DNA of 46,526 nt from a virus: positions 1-46,526 of the IMG/VR virus record IMGVR_UViG_3300028800_000145. One strand, given 5' to 3'. The first letter of the stretch is position 1, and each line of letters begins with the position of its first letter. The notes under the pieces are model-generated. The model was not told where the DNA came from, did not search any database, and saw only the letters and a list, made by a program, of their open reading frames with translations. The position numbers were made by a program, and so were the translations under genes. Positions 12,870-19,515 of the stretch are shown in pieces.

Positions 12870-13204
12870 TGAAATCCGAAGCTCAGGTAAAGCGCGAAAT
12901 CTGCGATGCCCTGACGAAGTTGGGTATCGAGTGGTGGCGCATCAACAGCGGTGCTGTGCGGGTTCGTGGCGGGTTCTCGCACGGAGCCAAGAAGGGCACG
13001 GCGGACTTGCTGGCAAGCGCCTACTTCGACGGATATAAAGACCCTTCGTTTCTGTGGATTGAAGTGAAGAAGCCTGATGGTGTGCAGTCGAAGGAGCAGT
13101 GTCAATTCCAGTTAGCGAGAAGCCGGAACCATCATCGCTACTGGCTCATTACCAGCGTGGGTGAGTTGATGAATCAGATTCAGGCTTACGGAGTCCGGGG
13201 ATGA
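12869..13204 (+). CDS. VRR-NUC domain nuclease
   Basis: The product is 111 residues, starting in a TGATG overlap. KREICDALTKLG, then RINSGAVRV, then KKGTADLL, then FLWIEVKKPDG with a following Gln (KEQCQFQ) gives the E-(x)-G-x-x-D-(x)-E-V-K core of VRR-NUC nucleases. These are PD-(D/E)XK-fold enzymes that resolve branched DNA. It completes the recombination set and is coupled to the next gene. Confidence 0.85.
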   Translation: MKSEAQVKREICDALTKLGIEWWRINSGAVRVRGGFSHGAKKGTADLLASAYFDGYKDPSFLWIEVKKPDGVQSKEQCQFQLARSRNHHRYWLITSVGELMNQIQAYGVRG

Positions 13205-13510
13205 AACGCAACACTCCACTTCGCAGAACGCCCATGCGTCCCAAGCAGCGGAGCAGGAAGACGAAGACCGTTGGCAAGTACAGCGGCAAGATCAGGCTCA
13301 CAGGTTGGCGTTTGGAGTTACTTCGGATGAAGGTGGCCGAGAATGCCAGCTTATCGTGCCAACTGAAATATAGGCGGATGCGAGGGCTACATATCCTGGG
13401 ATTACGGCCACATGCACCACAAGATTCACCGCTCCCTCGGCGGTTCGGACACGCTGGAGAATTGCGTGTGGGCGTGCCCAAGTTGTCATCGTAAGGAACA
13501 TAACCAGTAG
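13201..13510 (+). pseudogene. Frameshifted HNH endonuclease
   Basis: The gene starts normally at 13201 with a Lys/Arg-rich N-terminus (LRRTPMRPKQRSRK) in one frame. From about 13370 the HNH core continues in another frame: DYGHMHHKIHRSLGGSDTLE then CPSCHRKEHNQ and a TAG at 13508. GHMHH, GGSDTLEN and CxxCH-x4-H are the HNH metal and catalytic segments. A small piece between them (ECQLIV near 13342) reads best in the third frame, so at least two indels separate start and core. It is either a decayed gene or two assembly errors. Confidence 0.75.
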
Positions 13511-13541
13511 CCGGGTAGTTGGCTCCGCAGGAGGGAAGGCA

Positions 13542-13760
13542 ATGGCAGAAGATAAAACTTGTATTTGTGAGCATTGGTTCCCGTTGAGAGAAGTTCGGGA
13601 GCGGTGCCCTATTCACCGCTCGGCGGTCAGACCTCCAGGGCATAACTACTGGAACGGAGCCAAATGCACTTGGCAGGAGAATCCAGTTTGGCCATCGCAA
13701 ACGCCTTGGACTGATGAGCGGGCTGAGTCCCGTCCGCGAGAGGAGGAAAAGCGTGGGTAA
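13542..13760 (+). CDS. Cysteine/His-rich hypothetical protein
   Basis: The product is 72 residues with GGAGGGAAG before the ATG. CICEHWF near the N-terminus and CPIH form likely metal ligands. The middle is Trp/Pro-rich. The C-terminus (ESRPREEEKRG) is encoded by the first copy of the repeated junction sequence described at 13720-14350. The next gene starts inside it at a GTG. Confidence 0.65.
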   Translation: MAEDKTCICEHWFPLREVRERCPIHRSAVRPPGHNYWNGAKCTWQENPVWPSQTPWTDERAESRPREEEKRG

Positions 13761-13917
13761 CTGGAAGCAAAAGACCGTCATTCGCATCTTGCTGTTAGTT
13801 GCCAAGATCGTCAACGACGAACCGTGGATTAGCGACGAGATCAAGTCTCTGTCCAATCACATCGCCTACAACTGGGCCGAGTCCCGTCCGGTGGAGGGTA
13901 GCAATGGCGAGCGATAA
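13753..13917 (+). CDS. Small hydrophobic/helical protein in junction-repeat cluster
   Basis: The product is 54 residues from a GTG with GAGAGGAGG upstream. KTVIRILLLVAKIV is a hydrophobic helix, followed by a polar helix and the repeat-encoded tail ESRPVEGSNGER. The gene is bounded by junction copies on both sides. Function unknown. Confidence 0.55.
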   Translation: MGNWKQKTVIRILLLVAKIVNDEPWISDEIKSLSNHIAYNWAESRPVEGSNGER

Positions 13918-14065
13918 CCGCCACTGTTGCGTTATCAGTCCGGTGCTCCGCTGTGAGAAGTGCGGCAAGGAAGTCTGCGCCACTCACTGGTGGAAGATTT
14001 ACGGCAAGAACCTGTGCCCAGAGTGTGCCAATGGAGTATCGTCCCGTCCGCGAGAGGAGGAATAG
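13904..14065 (+). CDS. Zinc-ribbon protein in junction-repeat cluster
   Basis: The product is 53 residues. CEKCGKEVC and later CPEC give a two-knuckle zinc ribbon with a Trp/His-rich loop (CATHWWKIYG). The tail SRPREEE comes from junction copy 3. The ribosome site GGAGGG lies in copy 2. It resembles B-box or GcrA-type small ribbons only loosely. Role unknown. Confidence 0.65.
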   Translation: MASDNRHCCVISPVLRCEKCGKEVCATHWWKIYGKNLCPECANGVSSRPREEE

Positions 14066-14067
14066 CG

Positions 14068-14235
14068 ATGCTGATACCAGCCGCAAATTGGAGCGACGAT
14101 AAGCTGCGGTCGTTCTGTGCCGCTCTATATGAAATCACTTCTAGGATCGAGCGCGGCGAGAAGTTGACGCGCAAGCAAATCGTAGAGATTTCTCGCAGGG
14201 CCGAGTCCCGTCCGGTGGAGGGTAGCAATGGCTGA
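14068..14235 (+). CDS. Small helical protein in junction-repeat cluster
   Basis: The product is 55 residues from the ATG after GAGAGGAGG of copy 3. Two helices (DKLRSFCAALYEITSRI and KQIVEISRRA) are followed by the repeat-encoded ESRPVEGSNG tail, identical over ten residues to the tail of the gene at 13753. No family recognised. Confidence 0.6.
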   Translation: MLIPAANWSDDKLRSFCAALYEITSRIERGEKLTRKQIVEISRRAESRPVEGSNG

Positions 14236-14353
14236 GTTTCAAATCGAAGCCGTGGCGCTTTTTGTAGCTGTGCTTTTCTTGGGGATCATGATAGGCCGTG
14301 CGATAGAGAGTCACAGGGCTGAGGCCCACCCGGAGGAGAAAGATAATGGGTGA
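14228..14353 (+). CDS. Small single-pass membrane protein in junction-repeat cluster
   Basis: The product is 41 residues. AVALFVAVLFLGIMIG is one membrane helix, followed by a short charged tail (HRAEAHPEEKDNG) that comes from the diverged fifth junction copy. The topology is probably N-out/C-in. Function unknown. Confidence 0.6.
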   Translation: MAEFQIEAVALFVAVLFLGIMIGRAIESHRAEAHPEEKDNG

Positions 14354-14540
14354 CGTAGCCTGCATCCAGAAATCGTGTATCCGCTGTCAGTCTACGGACG
14401 TGAAGCCCTATGGCGGACGCTGGCAGTGTCTCGGTTGCGGGTTCACCTTCCACCGCGACAGCACAGACGAGTTGGATGAGAATATTCGCAGGGAAGTGGG
14501 ATGCCTAGCCCACCAGGAGGAGAGGAAGCAGAGGACATGA
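14346..14540 (+). CDS. Zinc-ribbon protein in junction-repeat cluster
   Basis: The product is 64 residues. CIRCQSTDVKPYGGRWQCLGCGF is a classic C-x2-C...C-x2-C zinc ribbon of the transposase/TFIIB type, followed by an acidic helix. It overlaps the next gene by ATGA. A traceable junction-like sequence (GCCCACCAGGAGGAGA) lies at its 3' end. Confidence 0.7.
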   Translation: MGDVACIQKSCIRCQSTDVKPYGGRWQCLGCGFTFHRDSTDELDENIRREVGCLAHQEERKQRT

Positions 14541-15700
14541 GTGAAACTATTGGCTGCGCTTTCTGCGAGCAGAACTTTGAAGATTACAACGATCTTCGGC
14601 TACACGCTAGCGAAGTACATGCAGACAAACTTAGTCGGCCCGAAGCCTCCCGCCAGGAGCCTGCATCGCCGACCGCTGACTCCACCCAACCCGCCCCACA
14701 GGTTGCACGCACAGAGGACGCAATGACCAGCATCGGTAAACGTGCGATAGAGGCCGATGCCCCCGCCCCACGCGAGAGTGCGGACGATCCCCCGCTCGAC
14801 AAAGAAACTAAAGCTATCCTGCACCTTAAGCACCTTCAGCCGTTCGTAAGCCAAAGAATTTTGGACGATCTGAGAATTGTTCTGCGTGAGTATGCAGCCT
14901 ATCTCGAAGCCCCACGCGAGAGGGCAAGTGAATCAACTAATTCTGTCTATTTAGAGGCGAGGCGGATTTATTGCTGCCATGGGGCGGAATTCGCTAGACC
15001 AACTTTGGAGAAGTGCTGGAAGGAGATTGCCACTCTCGAAGCCAGCCTGCGGGAGTTGCGGGAGGAGAATAAACGGCTGAAGCAAGAACTGGAATTGGCG
15101 GAAGGATACGTAGCAAATGGGCCATTACACGAAGCTATCGAACGAGAGTTAAACGGGCCTCTAGCTCAGTCGGCAGAGCAGCGAACTCATAATTCGCAGG
15201 ACGGTGGTTCGACCCCATCGAGGCCCACCAATCTCACCGCCGAACTCGCCCGCTGCAAAGAGCAGTTGGAAGCCAGCGAGGAATTAACCAAGCAACTTCA
15301 ACTGGCCAAACTACCATGCGGCCACTACGACCGCTATGGCCATACCGAGGACAGGGGCGCTCACATCATATGCCTCGTGTGCGAGTTATCCACATCCCAG
15401 CAGCAGGCAGCGGAGGCGGAAGCTAGGGCCGAGGGGATGCGGGAAATACAATTTATCGTCAACAAAGTAGAGCTTTCGTCGGATGCGGCTGGAGCAATCT
15501 TTGTCATTAAAGGAATCGCGGATAAGGCTCTCTCCCTCCCCGCAACTTCAGCTCTGGCGCTGCACGAAGTACGGACTTTGAGACGTGAGGCCGCAATCGC
15601 TAAGGACTTACATGGCAGCATTGGATCGTGGCTAGAAACTCGCGCTGACGCACTGGAGCGGGCCGCTGGAGAACTTTCGCCTAAGCCGAGGGAGAAATGA
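14537..15700 (+). CDS. C2H2-finger coiled-coil protein with an internal tRNA gene
   Basis: The product is 387 residues. An N-terminal C-x2-C-x12-H-x4-H finger (CAFCEQNF...LHASEVH) is followed by a Pro/Ala linker, then coiled coil (about 165-195, LEASLRELREENKRLKQEL). A second possible zinc site (CGHYDRYG...CLVC) and a helical tail come after. Between them about 25 residues (LAQSAEQRTHN...) are simply the translation of a complete tRNA (15155-15230) lying in frame. The coiled coil resumes after it (LARCKEQLEASEEL). So the tRNA seems to have inserted without breaking the frame, or the gene is two genes joined by it. Function unknown. Confidence 0.65.
   Translation: MSETIGCAFCEQNFEDYNDLRLHASEVHADKLSRPEASRQEPASPTADSTQPAPQVARTEDAMTSIGKRAIEADAPAPRESADDPPLDKETKAILHLKHLQPFVSQRILDDLRIVLREYAAYLEAPRERASESTNSVYLEARRIYCCHGAEFARPTLEKCWKEIATLEASLRELREENKRLKQELELAEGYVANGPLHEAIERELNGPLAQSAEQRTHNSQDGGSTPSRPTNLTAELARCKEQLEASEELTKQLQLAKLPCGHYDRYGHTEDRGAHIICLVCELSTSQQQAAEAEARAEGMREIQFIVNKVELSSDAAGAIFVIKGIADKALSLPATSALALHEVRTLRREAAIAKDLHGSIGSWLETRADALERAAGELSPKPREK
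15155..15230 (+). tRNA. tRNA-Met (CAT) with encoded CCA
   Basis: A full cloverleaf is visible: acceptor GGGCCTC/GAGGCCC (7 bp), D-arm GCTC...GAGC, anticodon stem GCGAA/TTCGC around loop CTCATAA (anticodon CAT), T-arm GGTGG-TTCGACC-CCATC, then ACCA with the CCA encoded. The first base pair is G-C, so it is not an initiator. Elongator Met is most likely, though CAT can also be modified Ile2. It lies in frame inside the 14537-15700 reading frame on the same strand. Confidence 0.93.
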
Positions 15701-15882
15701 CAGCAAGCGTTCGAGTTCAGTTTTAGCTAGTGATTTTCGCGCTCATAACGACAGCCATTTGCATTTCTGGCAAGTTCGGCATTCCAACGATTCAGCAGAG
15801 GACTGTGTACTTGTTGCAGGGGATGGCAATCGGGGCTTTGATTCTAAACTCGGTGTCGATTGTATTTGGACTGTACAAGTAA
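15697..15882 (+). pseudogene. Small two-helix membrane protein interrupted by an early TAG
   Basis: The frame starts at an ATG overlapping the previous stop (ATGA, with GAGGGAG upstream). It runs nine codons, meets TAG (15724-15726), then continues open for 52 more codons to TAA at 15882. The downstream part encodes two hydrophobic segments (VIFALITTAICI and QGMAIGALILNSVSIVFGL). A GTG at 15730 directly after the stop could restart translation and give 50 residues. It may be a nonsense mutation, a leaky stop or a reinitiation gene. The two-helix layout fits a small holin-like protein. Confidence 0.5.
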
Positions 15883-15918
15883 AATTGCCCTAGCCGACAT
15901 TTCGGCTGGAGCAAGACT

Positions 15919-16059
15919 ATGAAATCGCTGATTTTAGCCGTGGTACTGATCGGGGGAGCCATCACATGGACGCAAACGACAAAGCCGCCAAGCAAGCCTC
16001 CGGCGCAGCCGACGAATCCGACACCGGGCGGGCCGGTGCCGTGCAACCCGCCGTGCTGA
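15919..16059 (+). CDS. Proline-rich exported micro-protein
   Basis: The product is 46 residues. MKSLILAVVLIGGAITW is a signal-like hydrophobic start. The rest is Pro/Thr-rich (KPPSKPPAQPTNPTPGGP) and ends with two cysteines (CNPPC). No ribosome site of strength is seen. It overlaps the start of the next gene in another frame, a nested arrangement reminiscent of embedded outer spanins. No lipobox Cys follows the signal, so that role is uncertain. Confidence 0.45.
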   Translation: MKSLILAVVLIGGAITWTQTTKPPSKPPAQPTNPTPGGPVPCNPPC

Positions 16060-16190
16060 GGCAGTACACATTTGACATCGAAGAGGGCTTGGTCGTATTC
16101 CGTCGCCCGAGTCCTCTGAGTGCCGATAGTGCACGCATGATTGAAGATTGGCTGATGATAATCCTTGGCCAAATAAGGGCGGGTCGATGA
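15966..16190 (+). CDS. Hypothetical protein overlapping the proline-rich gene
   Basis: The product is 74 residues with GGGGGAG upstream. An Ala/Asp-rich N-terminus is followed by a strand-turn segment (YTFDIEEGLVVFRR) and an amphipathic C-terminal helix. The first 94 bases overlap the exported micro-protein in another frame. Its stop overlaps the next ATG. Family unknown. Confidence 0.6.
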   Translation: MDANDKAAKQASGAADESDTGRAGAVQPAVLRQYTFDIEEGLVVFRRPSPLSADSARMIEDWLMIILGQIRAGR

Positions 16191-16855
16191 ATCCAGCAAT
16201 ACACCCCGCACTCGCCTGCCTCTGGGCCGTCCTGACTATCGCCTCCGCTGCTCTGGCATGGATTCTGCGCCGTGAGTGGCGTTCACCGTTCGCGTGGTTC
16301 GTGTGGGCGTTCGTGGCGCAGCAGACGTGGCAATGGGCAGGATTGGCGCTGTGGGGGATGGGATGGGTGCCGTGGGATACGATCTACACAGGATGGTGGG
16401 AATTCGAGTTCCTGAGCTATGCCCTCGTCGCCTGCATCGTCGGACAGTATGCTTGGCTGACGCTTCGCAATAAGGGCAAGGTGCCGGGGGAGTTCGTAGT
16501 CACGGCCGGTTCGCTGGCGCTCAGTATCTCGGCTGTTGCGATCATTCTCAGCCGCTGGCAGATTGACCCTGACGCGAGGCCGGAGATTCGCTGGTCGCAG
16601 GGATGTGCGTTCGTGCTGCTGTGGCTGCTGGTGTGCGTGTACTTGGCTGCAAACTACTACGTCCAGCCAGCGTGCAACCGGCTTCCGAGGGACATCATAC
16701 GAGGGCTGATAGCGACGTTCGGAGTGGCGTGGCTGACGAGCTGTATGCGGTCGTACATGCCATTCACGCGGGAGCAGTGCTGGTGCTTGGACTTATCCGT
16801 GCAGTTGGCAGCGGTATCATACTGGACTTATTCCATTCGCAAGGAGAAACCATGA
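16187..16855 (+). CDS. Polytopic membrane protein
   Basis: The product is 222 residues from the ATG in an ATGA overlap at 16187. Five or six hydrophobic segments are visible (about 7-27, 33-53, 68-90, 100-122, 135-157 and 180-200), with several Trp. No enzyme motif or transporter signature is recognised. It overlaps the following lipoprotein gene by 4 bases. The cassette of membrane peptide, this protein, a lipoprotein and a small protein suggests envelope modification, such as superinfection exclusion or lysis (inference). Confidence 0.65.
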   Translation: MNPAIHPALACLWAVLTIASAALAWILRREWRSPFAWFVWAFVAQQTWQWAGLALWGMGWVPWDTIYTGWWEFEFLSYALVACIVGQYAWLTLRNKGKVPGEFVVTAGSLALSISAVAIILSRWQIDPDARPEIRWSQGCAFVLLWLLVCVYLAANYYVQPACNRLPRDIIRGLIATFGVAWLTSCMRSYMPFTREQCWCLDLSVQLAAVSYWTYSIRKEKP

Positions 16856-17250
16856 AGCATGTACTGTGCATCGCCTTGGCTCTGGCGCTGTGCGTCGGAT
16901 GCGCCAAGAAAACTGGAACCACTACACCGTCGCCGCCGACAGGAACAGCAGAGAGCCGTGGCCGTGACGTATCCGCCGCACTCGGAGGCCTGCTGAAGAG
17001 TGCTCAATCCAAGTACCACGACTCCTGTGTGGCCAATAACAAGCAGTCCGTATGCCAGCAGATCAACCGGGCCGGGGCTGCACAGAACGCCCTGATTACG
17101 GCCCTCGACACGTATTGCGGCTGGCCAGCATCAACTTCTCCGCCTGACCCCAACCAGGTATGCGTTCCCATAGCCAGCGGCCAGCAGGCGCTGATTGACG
17201 CAACCACTAACGCGGCGACATTCGTCGCAGAAATCCAGAGCGTGCTATGA
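16852..17250 (+). CDS. Putative lipoprotein
   Basis: The product is 132 residues with AAGGAG before the ATG at 16852; the longer upstream frame is a shadow. MKHVLCIALALALCVGC ends in a lipobox-like Val-Gly-Cys (Cys17), so the mature protein should be lipid-anchored. A Thr/Pro linker follows, then a helical region with three to four further cysteines that may form disulfides in the periplasm. It is coupled by ATGA to the next gene. It is too long for a typical outer spanin; a superinfection-exclusion lipoprotein is an alternative. Confidence 0.65.
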   Translation: MKHVLCIALALALCVGCAKKTGTTTPSPPTGTAESRGRDVSAALGGLLKSAQSKYHDSCVANNKQSVCQQINRAGAAQNALITALDTYCGWPASTSPPDPNQVCVPIASGQQALIDATTNAATFVAEIQSVL

Positions 17251-17441
17251 ACGAAACCGAACAGTACATTCTTCTGACGCTGGCGTTTCTGAAGGTAGTG
17301 CTGGAGGCCGCGAAAATCAACGGATGGGAGCAAGGGGCGATCGACGCGATCACGGCATCGATAACGGAACTGGAGTCGGTTCAGGGGACGCCGGTCACAT
17401 GGCAGCAGCTTCAGGGGCTACGCTTCACGCCTCAGTGGTAA
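17247..17441 (+). CDS. Small helical protein, last gene of the plus block
   Basis: The product is 64 residues, coupled to the lipoprotein stop. It starts with a hydrophobic helix (YILLTLAFLKVVLEAAKI), continues with an amphipathic helix (AIDAITASITELES) and ends in TPVTWQQLQGL. Similar short proteins are found in phage lysis regions. It is followed 5 bases later by the bidirectional terminator. Confidence 0.6.
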   Translation: MNETEQYILLTLAFLKVVLEAAKINGWEQGAIDAITASITELESVQGTPVTWQQLQGLRFTPQW

Positions 17442-17445
17442 CACA

Positions 17446-17480
17446 AAAGGCCGCTTCCTCTCGGTTGCGGCCTTTGTCCA
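17446..17480. terminator. Bidirectional intrinsic terminator
   Basis: AAAGGCCGC...GCGGCCTTT (17446-17475) is a 9-bp perfect stem with a 12-base loop. A T-run follows on each strand: TTTGTCC on plus, TTTTGTG on minus. It sits exactly between the convergent plus-strand block (ending 17441) and the minus-strand late operon (ending 17521). Confidence 0.92.
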
Positions 17481-17520
17481 TTCATCCAAGCTGCGTACCG
17501 CTCTGCGGAGCAGTATAGCA

Positions 17521-17868
17521 CTACGGCGCTTTCGGGGAACTCACCGACACAACTGGAGCAGCCTCAGGCGAAGCAGCGTTGGCAATCGCTACCGCGTCGG
17601 CTACCTTGGCAGGCTCAGTCTGAGCCGCAGCAATGAGCTGTGCGGCCTGTCCCTGCGTGCTGTGGGAGCCGCTGTACTTGGCGACAGCGAACGCGGCGAA
17701 GTTGCCGATAATCGCCCAATAGGGGTGATTGGCCAGAAACTGCAAGACGAGGCCACGAGCAGTCGCATCCACAGCCAGATACGCCGTCACCGTGGCGTAA
17801 GCTCCCACTAGCGTGTGCGTGCTGATGTTGAACGTGGCAAAGAACTTAGTGATCGGATTCTGATTCAT
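17521..17868 (-). CDS. Holin-like membrane protein
   Basis: The product is 115 residues with AAGGAGAAG upstream. Two hydrophobic segments (about 18-34, TLVGAYATVTAYLAV, and 48-66, YWAIIGNFAAFAVA) are followed by an Ala/Pro-rich cytosolic-type tail. The size and layout fit a phage holin. It is the last gene of the late operon and overlaps the gene before it. No endolysin is recognised beside it. Confidence 0.5.
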   Translation of the reverse strand: MNQNPITKFFATFNISTHTLVGAYATVTAYLAVDATARGLVLQFLANHPYWAIIGNFAAFAVAKYSGSHSTQGQAAQLIAAAQTEPAKVADAVAIANAASPEAAPVVSVSSPKAP

Positions 17869-18028
17869 TCTTCTCCTTCTCCAATTCCCTTACCACTCGC
17901 AGATGCAGCACCTTGAGCCGATTGGCGTCGGTCTGGTTCATCGCTGGGAGTTTGAATCCGCAGTCCACACATTCTACTACCCACGCACCGCTGGACTTGA
18001 GCGTGACCGTGACCGTATGCTGTGCCAT
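17846..18028 (-). CDS. Small zinc-site protein
   Basis: The product is 60 residues. CVDCGFKLP is a single zinc knuckle after a beta hairpin (TVTVTLKSSGAWVV). The C-terminal half is a charged helix with a His-containing end. The ribosome site is weak. It is located in the putative lysis block; its role is unknown. Confidence 0.6.
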   Translation of the reverse strand: MAQHTVTVTLKSSGAWVVECVDCGFKLPAMNQTDANRLKVLHLRVVRELEKEKNESESDH

Positions 18029-18032
18029 CGCA

Positions 18033-18239
18033 CTAGCGGCACGGCCCCCGCATCCCGCCGAGAGCCAAGCTCCCTCCCGAGAACTGCATCAGGAAGATAA
18101 TCAGGATGATCACCACCACCACGACCGCTATCACCGTGGCAATCTTCTTGAACGGCTCAGGGATGATGTTGTTGATGATGTAGAACACGGCGAAGATAAC
18201 CAACGCCATGATCAGAAGCCAAATCAGTAGACCTACCAT
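18033..18239 (-). CDS. Two-helix membrane protein, holin-like
   Basis: The product is 68 residues with a strong AAGGAG site. Residues 2-22 (LLIWLLIMALVIFAVFYII) and 32-52 (IATVIAVVVVVIILIIFLM) are membrane helices joined by a short turn with Pro and Lys. A short Gly-rich tail follows. This is the class II holin/small-holin layout, and small proteins of this DUF3309-to-Thr4-like appearance are frequent. Together with the genes at 17521 and 19788 it gives three membrane candidates for lysis control. Confidence 0.65.
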   Translation of the reverse strand: MVGLLIWLLIMALVIFAVFYIINNIIPEPFKKIATVIAVVVVVIILIIFLMQFSGGSLALGGMRGPCR

Positions 18240-18251
18240 GTCGGTCTCCTT

Positions 18252-18923
18252 TCAGAATCCGAATAGCCCACAGCGGACAAGGCACGTAATCGGCTTGCCC
18301 TGCCCTTTGCTGTCCAGCTGGAATGCGTTGTTCACGTATGGCGTCTGCGCTTTCACCACGGACGGATAGTTGTACGGCAGTGACACAATCTTGTCATCGA
18401 TGCACAGCGCCTCGTAAGCGAGTCGGGAACTGTCCCGCGAGCACGTCAGCGCCAATTGCTTCGCCACGCCGGGAGTGAACTTAACCAGCGGCAGCGTGTC
18501 AGGAATCGGCCCTTCCCACTCGCCAGCGCCGTTCTTGGCTGCGCGGTTCCAAATGAACAGGCCCGATCCAAAGCGTAGCTGGATGCCCCAGTTGAACATG
18601 TTGCCGCCGGGATTGTCTTGACGGTCTAGCTCGAAACACTGGCTGTTGTCGATGTCCGCCTGAGTCGGGTACATCGCCGTGACCGGATATGTCCAGTTCG
18701 TCGCGGGAGTGAACGGATGACGGTGCAGGATGTAGGCGTTGGCCCACGGACTGCCAGCCGTAGGCGAGAACACAGCCTTCATGGGCGTCGAAGCGTTGCC
18801 AGCGGAGAGAACACACTTGCCGCCAGTCTTGGAGTCGGACTCCTCCGTCCATGCCTGCGAGAATTCGAGTGCGGGATACGAAATCGGGTACATATAGTCC
18901 TTAACGGAAGGGCCAAGCGCCAT
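18252..18923 (-). CDS. Hypothetical virion-associated or receptor-binding protein
   Basis: The product is 223 residues with GAGAGGG upstream. It is beta-rich with many Trp, Pro and Tyr. WGIQLRFGSGLFIWNR in the middle and LVKFTPGV later suggest a concanavalin-like or carbohydrate-binding sandwich. There is no signal peptide. Several cysteines are spread without pairs. It follows the fibre genes, so cell-surface binding is possible. Confidence 0.5.
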   Translation of the reverse strand: MALGPSVKDYMYPISYPALEFSQAWTEESDSKTGGKCVLSAGNASTPMKAVFSPTAGSPWANAYILHRHPFTPATNWTYPVTAMYPTQADIDNSQCFELDRQDNPGGNMFNWGIQLRFGSGLFIWNRAAKNGAGEWEGPIPDTLPLVKFTPGVAKQLALTCSRDSSRLAYEALCIDDKIVSLPYNYPSVVKAQTPYVNNAFQLDSKGQGKPITCLVRCGLFGF

Positions 18924-18941
18924 CGCCCAGCCCTCTCCGTG

Positions 18942-19274
18942 TTACTGAGCGGCTTCCTGGATAACGAAGCCAGATGGGGTTCCGTCCGACACGACATCAA
19001 TCGGAGCTTCCGAACCGTCGTCCTTGATAACCGTGCCGTCGGGCAGAGTTGCCGTGACGCTGGCGAGAACACCCGTGCCGTCCGATATTGGAGTACCCAG
19101 AGCGGTCAACCCGCTAGGGTCACTCGGGTCGGCTGCAACGGTCAGAACTGCCGGGTTTGAGGATGCCCACACGGGCACGATGCCGACGGGCAACGATACC
19201 TGCTTGCCAGCCTTGTTTACGGGTTCGGCAGTGAACTTTACGCCCTTGCCGCTGTCTGTGATTTGCAGATCCAT
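18942..19274 (-). CDS. Ig-like (BIG2-type) domain protein
   Basis: The product is 110 residues with AGGAG upstream. One immunoglobulin-like domain is read from VPVWASSNPAVLTVAAD followed by GLTALGTPISDGTGVLASVTATLPDGT, the W-x-S-S/D...V/L-T-V...G...G-x-A-x-V/I-T/A pattern of bacterial Ig-like group 2 domains. On phages these decorate capsids or tails and bind surface sugars weakly. There is no signal peptide. Confidence 0.75.
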   Translation of the reverse strand: MDLQITDSGKGVKFTAEPVNKAGKQVSLPVGIVPVWASSNPAVLTVAADPSDPSGLTALGTPISDGTGVLASVTATLPDGTVIKDDGSEAPIDVVSDGTPSGFVIQEAAQ

Positions 19275-19284
19275 AATGTGTCTC

Positions 19285-19515
19285 CTAGAGTTTGGTTTCG
19301 TTGATCTTTAAGCCTACGGCTTGGCCGTCAACTGCATGGTTGCGCAGCGTCCGCACGCTAATTTCTATCTGCTGGAGGAGGGCCGTCTGCTCCTTCATCT
19401 CATCGAGAATCTGGCGCAGCGTATGCTCCTCGTGTTTCGTTTGTGAGATGTCGGGCCTCCCTTCGGGGATAGCGTACGATTCGTTGGATGCACCACGCTG
19501 CTCACTAATGCTCAT
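19285..19515 (-). CDS. Small helical hypothetical protein
   Basis: The product is 76 residues. A Gly/Asn/Ser-rich start is followed by a long coiled-coil-type helix (TLRQILDEMKEQTALLQQIEI) and a basic end. It overlaps the preceding membrane/coiled-coil gene by 11 bases. It may partner with that protein. Family unknown. Confidence 0.6.
   Translation of the reverse strand: MSISEQRGASNESYAIPEGRPDISQTKHEEHTLRQILDEMKEQTALLQQIEISVRTLRNHAVDGQAVGLKINETKL

Larger units (their letters stand above)
13720..14350 (+). repeat. Reiterated gene-junction sequence, four clear copies and one weak copy
   Basis: A sequence of about 30 bases, GGG(C/T)(C/T)GAGTCCCGTCCG followed by CGAGAGGAGG or GTGGAGGG, recurs at 13720-13754, 13874-13907, 14040-14070 and 14198-14231. 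A diverged copy is at 14316-14350 and a further trace near 14500. Each copy encodes the C-terminal residues of one small gene (SRPREEE or ESRPVEGSNG) and supplies the ribosome site of the next. The genes between the copies are unrelated. Confidence 0.85.

Noticed and set aside
13720-14350. CRISPR array
   Set aside because: The repeated units are separated by complete, differently sized small genes and act as ribosome sites. Unit and spacer lengths do not fit CRISPR, and no cas genes are present.
15697-15882. Genome-wide recoding of TAG as an amino acid
   Set aside because: TAG is the normal end of several well-defined genes, including the capsid gene (36732) and the genes ending at 37746 and 19505, and no suppressor tRNA is present.
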